Notes under the pieces: model-generated
What the model saw: the letters and a program-made list of their open reading frames with translations, nothing else
What the model was told of the DNA's origin: nothing
The model's database searches: none
Made by a program: the position numbers and the translations under genes
In this document: positions 25,978-39,500 of the stretch, in pieces
Numbering within the stretch: the stretch's first letter is position 1
Layout: every line of letters begins with the position of its first letter
DNA from: Ciona intestinalis
Taxonomy: Eukaryota > Chordata > Ascidiacea > Phlebobranchia > Cionidae
Direction of reading: 5' to 3'
Assembly: GCF_000224145.3 (NCBI RefSeq)
Contig: NC_020170.2
Coordinates: 696,914-760,913, forward strand
DNA: 64,000 nucleotides

Positions 25978-28900
25978 ATGTGTAAAATGCGTTTTGGAAT
26001 ATGTACGCTGTTTTGTCAATATTGGTTCATATTGCGTGTCAGCGGGGGACCAATAGTAAATACAGATGCATCCTGGACGGAGAACAATACCGGACCAGAC
26101 ATGGAAACAACTACAATAGTTACAGACATACAAACAACTACTATAACTCAGACACGGGATACTACTTCGTTAACATCTTCGATTAAAATTGGAAACACAA
26201 CAATCGACGTGTCTTGTAATGTCGTGAAGTAAGTTGGTTTTAATAGTCAATTTCTAAATCTAAGCTAAAAAGTTCAGCCCAACGCGTCGACTATGCCCGA
26301 TTATAAAAATGAGTAATTTACGAATTTGTTAACAAATTGTTCATACTTTTTTGTTGTTTCAGAAATCATTTGGAAAAAGTCGCTGACAAATTACTTGCAC
26401 TAGAAAATGAATTACCGAGGCATATCGCGTGTCAGATATTCCGTGACTGTCGTCTCGAAGACCAACCAGGTAGAAAATTGCAATTATCTCCGTTAGCTTG
26501 CCTATAAATACTTGCGGCGGTAATTTCTGTTGCGATCAGTGTACCGAGCTCTTTAAGCGAAAACAAATAATGCTAGTTGCCCTATCATTCAACGGAAACA
26601 TTGGTATTCTCTAATGACAACCGCAACCATAATGGACGTGTTTGTATTAGGCCTTAAGGCCATATATTATTTTCAATATATGGGCTAGCCAGTGTTGGTT
26701 AGGGGGCGTTCTAATGAATGATTTTGGCCACGCGCCGAAACCATCTTGATGCCTTCCCCTGATACGTTCGAGCAATTTCGTAAAAGGTCGCCCACTTTGG
26801 TTATTACGCGAACGAGATTGCGAGTCGATTAACAGCAAACCCTTCGCATCTATACGCGTATAAAGAAACTTACTCTACAATTGAAAAGTTGTTGTTTAAC
26901 CAGCCAATGAAGTGCTCCGACCACAAGAAAAGCGGTTTTACGTTTGGTGGGTTTTAATTTCAGAACATTTGGTTAGCTGTCTTTCGTGTGGCTTTGCGAT
27001 AAGTCAAGCGCTTTTAATGACGTCACACCCAAGACTGTCGAATTTAAACTTAAGTCTTCTGGATTTTTAAAGCAAACAAACATAACATTATTGCTAAGGT
27101 ATTTCGAGTTCGCAACCAGTTCAGGTTTGCGGTTCCCTTTTCCTTTAATACATGTCACTGTGATGACAACAGCACGCTCGTGTCGAAGTTTTCTCGGTAA
27201 ATTTCAATCACCGGTTACCCTGTTTTCTCAAATGTCTGTCATCGCATTTCTAGTCATAGGTTATCACCGACCGCAGATGTTATAAGTGGCGCTATTATTA
27301 TAGGAGGTATATACTTACTTCAGCCAGCTGGAAAAACACAAAAGTATCTTAATGTTGAATGCTATTCATAGCGATCTGCTGGCAACAGCATTGGTGCGGA
27401 CATTAATTGTCTGCACGGTTTAATCTGATTTCCGTGCATGTTGTGTAAACAAATTTCGCATTAACGTCAATCATGTTATGTCGGGTAAACAACCTTACGT
27501 TATTGGTGTCATAAAAGAGCCGTGCCCATCGTATATTGGTTTCACCCTGTCGCAATATCAAGAAGATATCATGAAATAGCTAATGCCGCAGGCCGAGATA
27601 AATATGATAAACGGTCCACGATAAATTGCTTCTGTTGAAAAGGTGCATGTATGAACGTAGATATAAGCCCAGTAAATATTACGAATTTCCCCTACCAGGA
27701 AGTAAATGTACATTGAAATAAACTGCTGACTATACGGCAACACATTACTTTTGAACTTTTTGACCTTAGATTGCAGGATGGATAAAAACGACATTGTAAC
27801 TTCGGTAATTATGATTAGCTTCTTCCCCAAAGATTAGAACCACAGCGAATTACGTATTTGTTTGCGTGTTTATCAATTTACCTATACTTCCCTCAATGCG
27901 GTATCGTATTCCAAACACTAAAAAAAAGAACACGCATCTTTTTATTCGACGGCTCGTCCACCAGAGCGGGAATTTTGTTCCATTTTTCATGTTTGAGAAG
28001 AACAAAGATGTAATATTAAATTTCCTCAATATATACATTGTGGTGTTTTATGGCCCCGTTAAACTTAAACGTATTTCTTGTGTGGTTATCGTTACTGTGA
28101 AAAATGATCACAGTCATTCACATGGATATATACAGCAGGGGGGATTTGCCAAGCTACTGTGGACAGCATGGGTGTCTGCTTCACGCAAACGAAACCGGGT
28201 CGAGTGGCTTACAGCGGCTGCCCTACGATTTTAAACGGGATCAATTACATAGGTAAGTAAATGTTAAGTCTTTGGTTTATGAGTTAAGTTGTGTGTTATT
28301 TTTGTAATATCTATTCTGTCAAGTCAACTCTACCGTGAATTGGTTACCCGCTAAGTTCATGAAGCGCAAACGGTTTTCCAGTTACCATGGATTCTATTTT
28401 TAAAATCTACGTCACCGATCATACAGCTATGCTTGCCTTTTGGTTTCATTAAAATCTCATTACCCGGGAGAAAGTCTCGATTGGTTTAGCGATTTTTTTA
28501 AGCCGGAACGAGGCCATTTCTTGATATCGTGAGTGCATGGGAATGCATGAGGATATTTCCTGCAATTTACCGCACAGGTTAAAACTTTGTTTTGTCATTT
28601 GCTGTCGTCGTGGAACCATGGTTACAGCACTTGTGTACGTAGGCTGAAACCAATAGCGTGGAAAATAATGACGTCCAATCAAGTTACTAAGATACGTATA
28701 GGTTTCTCTTTAAATAATTAATACGAAAGTATATAGAACAGTTTGGGAGAGTGTTACTTTATCAGTATGTGTCGAACTGCATGGGAAAGTTACGTTGACA
28801 TTTGTTCGAGTAAATGTAGCGTGTAGGCTTCTAACATCACCATTAGCATTCATGGGCATAACGTCGTTACAAGTTTCAAAGTCAAAACAAACTCGTAAGC

Positions 28901-31900
28901 GTATTATGTAATAAGAACTGCTTTGACACGGTTTGAAACATCTTTAAAACCTGACAAATGCTCTTACAGTTAAGATATAAATTATGTATGTATTAAATAA
29001 ACTTTACCCACTATAAAATAAACTGGTAAATAACCTTACAGTTAAGAATATTGAAACTGATAAGTGCTATAAGTGAAATTATATCAACTGAATTATTCAA
29101 GCATTAGGCGCTTAACAATAATAGCTAAGTGTGACGTCACAGAGTACAATACAAACTGGCCTTATGGAAACCGCAGGAATTTTATACTTGGCCTGAATAG
29201 CTTGGTTTACACGGGTGAAATGTTGCGTGACCAAATAAATTGAATATTTGCTGCAGGTAATTCAAGCAAGGAATGTTACATGAATGGAACTTGGGCGATA
29301 AAATCGAACTACGACAGTTGTATTCATAGATTAAGTCAGGTGGGTACCTTTAAACATCTGTCTGTGAACCTTTTGCAAGTTATACCGTAAAACCAGTCGC
29401 ATATATATATCACACAGTTCAATCATGCGCCCTCTGCCTTGCCAAGACCTAAAACGGTTGTCTGTTATACATGTACACACACATGTCAGATGTCACTATA
29501 CACAAACACATGTTATAACTTGGTTATGTGCATGTTATGTAAATAACTTATATACTTCAAGAACTGAGTTTTTTTGCAAAATTATGCAAGGTCTACAATA
29601 GCAGTAATAAAGTTAATCGGGAATGAAAATGCACACAATAAAAAACACATATATGTTAAACTTACACATTAACTTTTGGACGTCAATCTTTCACAAGAAA
29701 TGCATCATCGGTGCGACCAAAAGTTAGTAGAGAACGGTGTTGCGACTAAACAGGGTAACAGTGAAAAAAGTACCAACTGCTTTTACCAACAGACGCGTTT
29801 AATTGTTATCAGAAAACTAAAAAAGCGCCGGGCACGCGGCGAACACGACATAGGCACAACAGTCGAGAATAATTAATAATGATTAACACCCATAAGTAGG
29901 TCAACAGTGATAACAACAATTTGATAATTTAAATACATTTAACGAATGAACGATAATAACACGACTAAACAAAAAAATTAAATACACATTAATATTACAC
30001 GGATTTTGATAAACAAAAGGACATGGTGAATACACAAACGTGTCTACGTTTCAGAACACAAAGAAATAAAACACATAAAACAATTTTTAAATTGTTGTCA
30101 AATAATAAAGGTATAGTAGGGTGGGGGAAGATGGGACACCTTTTCATTCTATTTTCTCGTCGCATTTGGTAAAACAAAGAATTATAAAATCGTGTTCTCA
30201 CGACTTCCATAGGCCGTTAAATAATAATTGTTTAAAACACGATTAGAATATCTGGATATTGTGTGCTAAAGGTGTCCGTATTCTACCACCCTACTATATT
30301 ACTTTCTTTTGGGAGATATTAAAACTTAGTTTATAATCTGCAGCATCAAAACCTAAGCTTTTGTACATACCATCAAGCATCATCAACAGGTTGGAGTTAC
30401 GAGGTAAGTCGCAGTGATCGCATTCACACAACTCGAATTAATCAAATGGGGAGCATATATAATACCTAAAAGTTCGTGAAAATTAAATACGGCCGCCATT
30501 TTATTTAACAAGGCCGTATACAGAGGTCCAATAATCTTTTTGACTGTTTTAGTGAAGTTAAACAACATATTTTGTTGTACGCTTGCACAATTTATGTGGA
30601 ATGGAAAGTTTCGAAAACTGGATCATACCCACACTTCTTTCGTTATTAATGTAAAGACTAATATTTAAGGTGCAACACATTAAGCGGGATTAAACAGCAT
30701 TAACCTAAGTATATCGTGTAAAGCAGTCGTTCCCAAATAGGGACAATCTTATAAAATGATAAGGACCAAACATAAACCCTCCCGGAATTCTATATACGTC
30801 TGTCGAGTACGTTTACAAAATATAAATTATTAAATCTAAATCATTTTACTTGCGTTTATTTTCAGAAGGAAATTTGTAAATATCACTTCGTTTCTTGGAC
30901 TGTGTTGACAATCGTTGGAAGAAGTATTTCTTTGTTTGCTCTCTGCATTGCTTTTGCCTCCTTTTGCATACTACGGTAAATACCAAACGGATTTTATTGT
31001 GTTGTTTTAACTCGACGGGAAATTTTGTGGTGTAGCGAGTGTACCATGCTATAATTGTTTGTGCAATAATATAAGAGGGGCCATGGCACTTGGAAGAGTT
31101 ATGAGACATATAAAACTTAATTTTGAAACGGCCGAGGTATATTTGCATAAATACATAGTAGGATGGGGAAATACGGGACTTCTTTAGCAGATAATATCCA
31201 AATATCCTGATCGTGTTTTAAACAGTTAACAACGGTTTATGGTATAGCCATGAGAACACGGTTTTATAATTCTTTGTTTTACCAAATGCGACGAGAAAAT
31301 AGAATTAAAAGGTGGCTCATTTCACCCTACTACATTATACCTACTAGCATCGGCAACAGTATAAATTTTTTGGTCCGTTGTAGCCCAGCGGGTAAGGTGC
31401 TTCCTTTTAACTGGAAGAATCAAAACTTACCGCTGCTACCATTGTAGGCGTGTGTGTCCTTGGGCAAGACACTTTAACTTGTGGGCATATATGTGTATGG
31501 TGATAACTAATGTGTTCAAGCACCAACACAGGTACTTTTGCAAGGTAACTTTACTTTGTTTCCACAGACGCCGAAATTTAAAGATGATAATTCATTGGAA
31601 CTTTGTCATGTCTTTAATCATTAGAAACGTCACGTGGTTTCTACTTTTCGGGGTTGGATTTTCAGGCAATGTAAATATGGTAAGAACGTGTCTATGTTGA
31701 TGCGGGGCTTCATAATAGTTTTCATAGTTTCAAAGGGGGGACTGAAGTAACTGTTTTAATTAAGTCTGCAAATAGTCTTTATTAAGATTTTGTAAAAAAT
31801 ATGTGACGTCAGTGGCGCTTTTTGCTTTGAGTGAGCGCTTGTGGCAGCAAAGAACAAGCATATATAATGGACAAGAACGATACGACGCGTAGGTCGACAA

Positions 31901-34900
31901 CTATACAGTAGATATACGATAATACTGTTTTTGACGATTGCGTTTTATAAAAAGACACAGAATTAAATAGTATATATAATCTGCTAGACTACTTTGATGC
32001 ACATGCGTTTGGTAACGGCTTACTTTTTGAAAGTGTGGTTTCTCTTAAAATGCCTGAGTGCGACAACGCGAGCTTAAAGGGTTATATAAAATTTACTTTT
32101 GGTTTTATCAGTGACATTTTTTGCACCGTAGTTACCCCGAAGAAAGTTTTATAAATAGTAGAGTGAGTATACGCGTGGTACGCCACTTAGTTTTGTAATA
32201 ATATATACGTCAATCGGCCATTGCTACGCTCAACTTTAAACAGTCACCAACCATTTTATAATATTTATCTACAGTTTCAACAAAAGCAAATTAGTTCCTT
32301 TAAAAGTCCTTTAAAAGTCGGAATCGACTCTCATGAAGTCATTTAAATGCCACATAAATATAGTTCGAGATCTTTAACGTGATTTATAGGAGTAGTGGGG
32401 TTTTCTTTTCTGCCGTGAAATTTAGATGTTAAAATCATCGTTTGTTTAAACCGATCTCTTCCGCCAGCAATCGATGAGTAAATATAACGAGAAAACAATT
32501 TACAACAAATATATAGTAACTTGGTGTAAAAATGTCAAACACAACAATGGGGTCCTTTAAATATACGACAGCACATCATGAGAAAGATGCGAAACTTAAA
32601 CCTTGATTCCCCTTAACCTTCAATCAAATTCCCATCTGTGGGTTTTTGTGTTTTATGATTTTAAAGATGTTCCCAAGCTGACATTTCACGTGTTCAATAT
32701 GCTATCTTCGATTTTTGGTAAATAATGACAAGATTATTTCAAGACAAAATCACGCCAGATAGATCGATAGAGTATCTTTTAAAACATCAGCTGCAATTGG
32801 TGATTGTGTCATTACATTACAATTGCCGTTGTCAAACAAGAGAGTTGCAATAAGTAATGTATTCGTATTTTATTTGCACACCACAATGTTTGTTTGAGAT
32901 ACGGCATGACCTTGACTTAGTTCATCTGCAAAGTGTCTTTCATTATGCAAAAATCCTCTCTAAATTCGTGTTAGTACTTGTCAATTTTACCCATAACACA
33001 GCAATTAAAGCTGTTGATTTTAAGTGTGCGGCTTAATTGACGTTGTCGAGACACTTGTTTGCATTAGTCTTCTAAGTTGGCAATATAACATCAAACAACT
33101 TTGTTAATTATATGTTGCTTTCAGGTCGGGTGTCGAGTTTTTGCAATCCTGTTCAACTATGCTTTGATCGTCACATTCAGTTGGATGATGGTTGAGGGAA
33201 TTATGATCCATAGGAAGTTGGAAAGCCCGTTCATGTCGATGGCCGATAGCTTCTGGGGTCGGTGTGTCTTGTTGGGATGGGGTAATATACTCTACTAAAT
33301 TTATTAAGATATTAAAATTCAGACCGTTAGGCTTTTGAATATCAAAAAAACGTTTGAATAAATTTTTAGGTGTTCCAATTCCCATTATGATGTTTTGGGC
33401 AATCTTGAAGGCGAAATTTGAAAACAAAGACTGTTGGTTAAACCACTCTCCCAAACAAGTTGATTACATTTATCTGGTGCCCATTGGCATTGTGTTACTG
33501 GTAAGAGACTGTATCATTCTTTAATCAGACCTAATTAAATGGACTTTAACATTTTTTTCTCTTGGATGTCAGAATCAAACGTTGGGTTTTACGTGCAGAT
33601 AAATGGCTTCATATTTTGCAACTTCGTATGTATCTTGGCAAAGTGTCGTGGGCGCAAAGCAGCTTACAAACATAGAAACGAAGCATCAACAATACGATCA
33701 GTCTCTAAGGCTTTCGTGTTTTACTTCTCTCTTCTGGGATTGACGTACTTAATATTCATGGTGAATCCGAGTAACAGTTCAACCGGAGAAATTATTTTCA
33801 TTTATACAAATGTGATTTTGGAGTCTTTTCAGGTAAATATTTTAATACAAATTGTAACAACCCCTCTACTATTATACATAAAAAGATGGCATGTTAGAAA
33901 CCAATCACCAGTACATTATGTACACTTAATAATTGCTTATCTTAAAGATATAAACTCCATCGCTATATAGGGCTTCTTCATCTGCCTCTTCCATTGCTTT
34001 TGCAACACACATATGAGGGAAGCTGTGTTGAGGAGGGTTCAGACACTTAGAGCGCATGGTAACTTCCCATGCTTTGGCATTGGCATAGGTAAAAGTTATT
34101 ATTATTACTGTATATAGATCTTTATTACTGTATATAGAATTATGGGTAAAAATCAAAATTTATAATGATTTTTAAGGGAGGCCAAGAATTAAGACTATCA
34201 AACCTTTATTAAAGGACAACACAAAATATATAATAAAACACACGAGGAGTTATTTAGCGATTCGCAAACAGACGGAGTAAAGTGGAACACTTAAACTTCA
34301 CTAATAGTATTCTGCAACTTGTAGTTAACCTACCGAAATGGTTGTGCTATAGAGTCTTTGCCATGCGTTATATATAAACGATGTTGTTTTTTTGTTTTTT
34401 TTTAACCCTAATTGAAGCCCTACCCTGTCCAGCTTCCTCATGTTTGTATCTCAGTTTTTTCAAAACAAAAACTTGTTTTATGAGACAGGATCAAACTGAA
34501 GGAAATATTTAAGGCTATTTTTATTAAACAACGATACTGGATTGATAATCTGTACGTATAGTTGAGTGAGGGGTGATGGGACACTTTTTATTCTAGTTTC
34601 TTGTCCCATTTAGTCATAAACCCCACCTTACTCATTGTACTAAGTTATTTAAATGAATGGTTGACATTTATTTGTCCTTGCGTGAATAATGGTAACAGAA
34701 TCAACATCGAGCGTCATAAAGTGTTTCCATTTCGAACTTTTTTTAAATATTCTTATTACATTAGGAGACCGATCTCTATCGCGGCGAACTTTGTCGCTAC
34801 GCTTGAGTGGTCAAAACTCAAGCATGAATATGGATAGTGACGAAATGAGACATCCATTTAAACCGACTGAAGAAGAAAAAGGAAAAACTAAAAATTTCCT

Positions 34901-35045
34901 TACAGAGGTGTTAACTAGAACTCAAAGAAATGAGAAGATCCAAACAAGTCAAAATACTTTGCAAAGAGCAAATTCCGAATTGCAGGAAACAACATCATTT
35001 ATCTGCAGTGCGACTGCCAATTCCAAAATCAAACTGCAGCATTGA
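25978..35045 (+). CDS. CRHR: Class B (secretin-family) GPCR, CRF-receptor-like
   Basis: Seven-transmembrane peptide-hormone receptor, 565 aa, 11 phase-consistent exons: 25978-26228, 26363-26469, 28139-28252, 29257-29339, 30866-30975, 31568-31679, 33125-33281, 33370-33500, 33599-33832, 33971-34088, 34765-35045. The N-terminus has a signal peptide, a Thr/Asn-rich stretch and a Cys-rich hormone-binding domain (CQATVDSMGVC, CPTILNGINY, CYMNGTWA). Helices follow in order: TM1 (30866), TM2 (IIHWNFVMSLIIRNVTW), TM3 (GCRVFAILFNY), TM4/ECL2 (GWGVPIPIMMFW, then CW), TM5-6 and TM7 (LESFQGFF). By recall these match corticotropin-releasing-factor receptors more closely than calcitonin, PTH or secretin receptors. 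The conserved hormone-domain Trp (CW) is Phe (CF). The C-terminal tail is Ser/Thr-rich. Poly(A) signal AATAAA at 35101. It is divergent from the cholinesterase-like gene. Confidence 0.9.
30112..30299 (-). mobile_element. TA-flanked MITE copy, inverted
   Basis: TATAGTAGGGTGGGGGAAGA ... GGTGTCCGTATTCTACCACC then CTACTATA. Intron of the GPCR gene. Confidence 0.9.
31156..31338 (+). mobile_element. MITE copy
   Basis: CATAGTAGGATGGGGAAATA ... AAAAGGTGGCTCATTTCACC then CTACTACATTA. Intron of the GPCR gene. Confidence 0.85.
31374..31490 (+). mobile_element. SINE-like fragment, plus orientation
   Basis: GTTGTAGCCCAGCGGGTAAG resembles an A-box head. TGTGTCCTTGGGCAAGACAC matches the shared body block. 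GPCR intron. Confidence 0.6.
34561..34640 (-). mobile_element. Short MITE-derived fragment
   Basis: GAGTGAGGGGTGATGGGACA and TTTTTATTCTAGTTTCTTGT match the inverted left portion, then stop. Intron of the GPCR gene. Confidence 0.55.
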
Positions 35046-35203
35046 GTTCACATTTCATTTTATTTATTTAATTAACTGCATCAAAAGTTCACATGCGTTC
35101 AATAAAGCTGTTTTACCTTTTTTTTACAAAGTTGGTGGAGGATCATACCTGTTCTGCATATACTATCTTGGGTGCTTGGAACAAAAGAAAAGCATTTCCT
35201 TCG

Positions 35204-35404
35204 TATATAGTAGGGTGGGGGGAGATGGGACACCTTTTCGTTTAGTTTTCTTCTTTCATTCGGTAGTAAACAAAGAACATTCAATGAATTATAAAACCGT
35301 ATCCTCACGACTCCCACAGACCATTGTTAAATGTTTAAAACACGATCAGGCTATTTGGATATTATGTATTTAAGGTGTCCCATCTTCCCCCACCCCACTA
35401 TATA
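35204..35404 (-). mobile_element. TA-flanked MITE copy, inverted
   Basis: TATAGTAGGGTGGGGGGAGA ... CCCATCTTCCCCCACCCCAC then TATATA. Just downstream of the GPCR poly(A) signal. Confidence 0.9.
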
Positions 35405-36440
35405 TGTTGAATTCGGTTATCCTGACTATTCCTACAATACCGAACAACAAAAACCAATGAGACATCGGTGAAATCTCTATTAATGTTCTTAAGTTAGGCG
35501 GTAAAATATACTGATTAAATATTATGCAATGAACCAGCATTTGATGATGTACGAAGCAACTCGTGCGCAATCAAAAGCAATAACAGTTATTATACATGTG
35601 ATTGCAAAAGAAAGAGCGCGAGGCATTTGTAAAGCATGCAGCTCTCTAGCTGGAATTTACACCAGATACAAAATTACCATTAAGGTAGGATGAAATTTAC
35701 ATAAAAATCAGTTTTAAAGTATTATATACTTCTTTTATTTTTTTTCTTTATTAGGGGGATTCTGGGGACTCTTAGACATTCTGGGGACTCTTTGCATAAC
35801 GCAATGAAAAATTTATTCGATGAAAACTATAAACTAAATTTAGCCAAATACATTACCATTATCACTTACTGTTCAGGTATTTAATGGTAGTCAATCATAT
35901 AAGTTAGTGGGCTTACCTCAGAGATATATTTGCTACCGACTGTTTAACACCAGCGAATGTAAGTTGTATGTCGTCACAGCCCTGTATTCAGTTTATTACA
36001 AAACATGAATGTCTGAATGCAACACTTTGTCAAATCTTTTATAGCAACACCACCGAAAAACAATTTTTATCGAATATAGCATATTGATTTTTGTCGAAAT
36101 GGTTGCAGAAAACGACAATGCACATAAGACGGTACAAGCAGGTGCATTAAAACAGGTGAAATACGTCACACGAATAAGTCGCGTGATAAATCTATATGTT
36201 TAACAATGTGGCACGGTCATCACGTAGCAGGTGCTGTTTTAAATTTGTGTTTATATTGATCAGTAAGCGGCTTAAATTTCTAAATAATAATGGAAAAGGT
36301 GCAGAGTGCAGATTCGCCATCTGAAAACCTCGAGTTCCACACAAGTAAATTAGGTCGGGCCACTAAGCTGAAGAATAGATATACGAAGTGCTTGTATAAC
36401 GTTTTCTTTTTATTTAAATTTACTTGCAAAAATACATGAC
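35405..36440. other. Convergent intergenic region, GPCR / CLC
   Basis: About 1 kb between converging 3' ends. No exon seen. A short near-duplicate, GATTCTGGGGACTC / CATTCTGGGGACTC, lies at about 35757-35790. Confidence 0.4.
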
Positions 36441-36562
36441 TTTATTGAATAAAATAAATGGACTACACAGGCTATAAAACAGGTTAATGAGTTTCAACCA
36501 CATGAAAACCATATCAGGTTCGGAATTTGACAAAAACGAATAAATGAAATTCTGATGTGTCA

Positions 36563-39500
36563 TCAGACATCGCTGCTGTTCTCGGTTAACTTTGTATGAA
36601 GAGTTTCTTCTAATTTGAATCCCATTAAATCTTTCCTGCGTTTAATATGTTGAACTTAGGTGGATGCCTAAACACATTGCATAACTAGTCACGAACTCGT
36701 ACTTATATACGAAGTTTTAATAAACAAATCAGTACAATTGTTGTTTTTTTTTCAACCGTTTTGATTTATTGAACACTATAACCATCGCCAGTACCATTCG
36801 AGGCGAAAATAAACAGAATTTTCATACCTTGTTATTATTCCTACCACGTGATTATGATCATCTACAACCGGTAGGTGTCGCAAGCCAAGGGTACGGAATA
36901 TGATGTAAGTACGGTGGAGGGAAAATGTTTCGGGTAAACTTACACAAGATTGATTGTAGTAAGGACTCTGAGACAAAGTTTGCAAAAATTAGGTAGAAAT
37001 AAGATAGTTTTAATTGGGTTAAAGTTAGTAAGGTCACTACAGCTGGATCCGTGTTTAGTATGTAGTACAGTGGGGTAAGATGGGACGCTTTATCACCTAA
37101 AAAATATTCAATAATTCTGACCGAGTTTTTAACAGTTAACAACGGTATATAGTAGTCGTGAGGATTCAATTTTAAAATTCTTTGAATGTTCTTTGTTTAC
37201 TACCAAATAGGACAAGAAAATAGATTGAAAAGGTGTCCCATCTTCCCTTGGGACACCTTTACCACATATTATATCCACATATCCTAATCTTTTAAACAAT
37301 TAACAGCGGTCCACAATTAGTCGCAAAGATTCGGTTTTATAATTCTTTGAATGTTTTCCATTTACTACAAAATGGGTCGAAAAAATAGAATTAAAAGGTG
37401 TCCCATTTTTCCCACCCTACTATATAACCTTTACCAAGTCAAGGTATTGTTCACGCTCTGTTTCATGTTTAAATATATTTTCGATTCTCTTATAAGTTTC
37501 TTTACTGCGAAGAAGTCGATCAACGTGAATCTGTAATATATCATAGTTACATACATCGTTGAAAGATTTTTATAATCGGCAATATATGACTATAAAAGTT
37601 AGCCCACCGTTTGATAATGAAGGGCCTGTCCTGCGGTTGAACCATCAGGACTGTCGACGAAAATTTCATTGTGTTGCAACAACATACATAACTCCAGTCT
37701 ATGTACAATAAAACACGTAAAGGCTCGGTGCGTTAGTTTCATAAAAAAATCGGTCCTCGGTTATAAAATAGTGGCAATTGTGTGCTATATACCATTTGTG
37801 ACGCACTTCATGCCCAATCAATCTTCATGCCCAATCAAGTGTGATGTATTTTTAAAAGAAACAAACATAGTTTATTAACCTGGTAATTAAACCACATAGC
37901 ACAGGTCCTTGAGAGGTATCTTTAATTACAGGAAATCCTCCATGCGTTGTTGATAGGAGCAATTTACATAGGCGACCAACTTTTTCAACCGGGTGAACTA
38001 CAACAGTGTTTTTGGTCATTGCGTCACCGGCACAGTAAAGTTCTAAATTCAGTCTGGGAATAACACAAGTATGATCATGAAGTAATTAAAATTCTATGGT
38101 TCACGCAATATAAAGATATGGAACTTCAGAATCAATATTGAGACATAGGCATGTGTTAATTTATTGTAGCTCTTGGTCTAAAATATGGGCACCTGTTCGC
38201 AGTCTGCGTAAAAGGATTAAATCACAGCGTGCGCTAGAAAACATTAACGCTGTATTTTGTCTCGGTAATAAAAAGAGCCAAAGAAAGCAGGCAGTACACG
38301 ATTACATAATTGCAATTTTCACAAAAACTCACAATTTTTTCTCTTTACTATACACCACAGGTTCGGAGTCAAGAAACGGAATGCATTTGAATTCCAGGAG
38401 TGAGTGATATAGTGGATGTGTGAAATAATCTCCCACCCATTTGGATATCATTATAGTTGACATCATTGGGAGCAGAAAACTGATGTCATTTGTTATTTCC
38501 ACCTAAATGCATGTTGAAAAAAAGACTATCGTAGTGTGGGGTAAGATGGAATCTTGTTAGCACCCAAATCCCATATTACGTAAACGTGCTTTTAACAATT
38601 ATGAACTTTGCCTTTAGATAAAATAAAAACATTAGACATTTTTTTATTTCTACCGAAGGTTAAAAAATGCTGGGTAGGATGATATACTGTTACCAAACGA
38701 AAACAACATTACGAAAACGGTGTTTCTAGTTAGGTTCCCGCAATATTGACAACGCTTCCCTATAAAAACTTTCTATTCTATGTGGGGGTAAGTGTAAATG
38801 TATATTCTCACCATGATAACAGTTAACGACATAGTAAGTCTAGATACTCCTCCGAAAAATGAAGCAGCCCCTATCAATGCCATGGCTCCTGGATCCATCC
38901 AAGCGTAATATGGATCCGTCTCGGGTGGGTGGATACCAAACCACGTGACCATAAGTTGACCAACAATGCGACCATATAAGGCCCCGATAAAACTAAGTAA
39001 CAAATATGAGAGATAGTTCAGCACTGTAGGTATAAATACCTAAAATAAAAATCTTGGAACTATTTGAGCCCCATGTTCTCAAATGAACAAGATGGAATAA
39101 TATTTAAAAACATATGGAAATTGTATTTGTTAAACGTGCATATGCACAAAATCATTAAGATAAATGTGCAGGGACGTCACAAACCCACAATGGATATATA
39201 CAAAAAGAATTAGCTAAAATGTCCAAAATTTGATTCCTTTTAAAGCTTGGCTTATTGGTCGTTCAACATACATATTATAAAGTGGGGTAGGGGAAGACGG
39301 GACAGTAGGGTGGGGGAGGACAGGAATAATATCAAAATATCCTGATTGTGTTTTAAAAATAACAACGGTCTATAGGAGTAGAAAGGATGTGGTTTTTTTA
39401 GTTCTTTGAATGTTCTTTGTTTACTACCAAATGTGACGAGAAAATAGAACAAAAAGGCATCCCATCTTCCCCATCCTACTATATATGTACATGCATTATG

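Noticed and set aside
27866..28234. 122-codon open frame on the plus strand
   Set aside because: Its end overlaps a GPCR exon in the wrong frame; that exon's Cys-rich frame is the supported one.
34930..35373. 147-codon open frame on the plus strand
   Set aside because: It overlaps the last GPCR exon in another frame and extends into a MITE.
39000..39039. Longer version of the CLC exon, up to 39039
   Set aside because: It is open in frame but breaks phase and duplicates the VPML segment. Acceptor 38993-38994 restores both.
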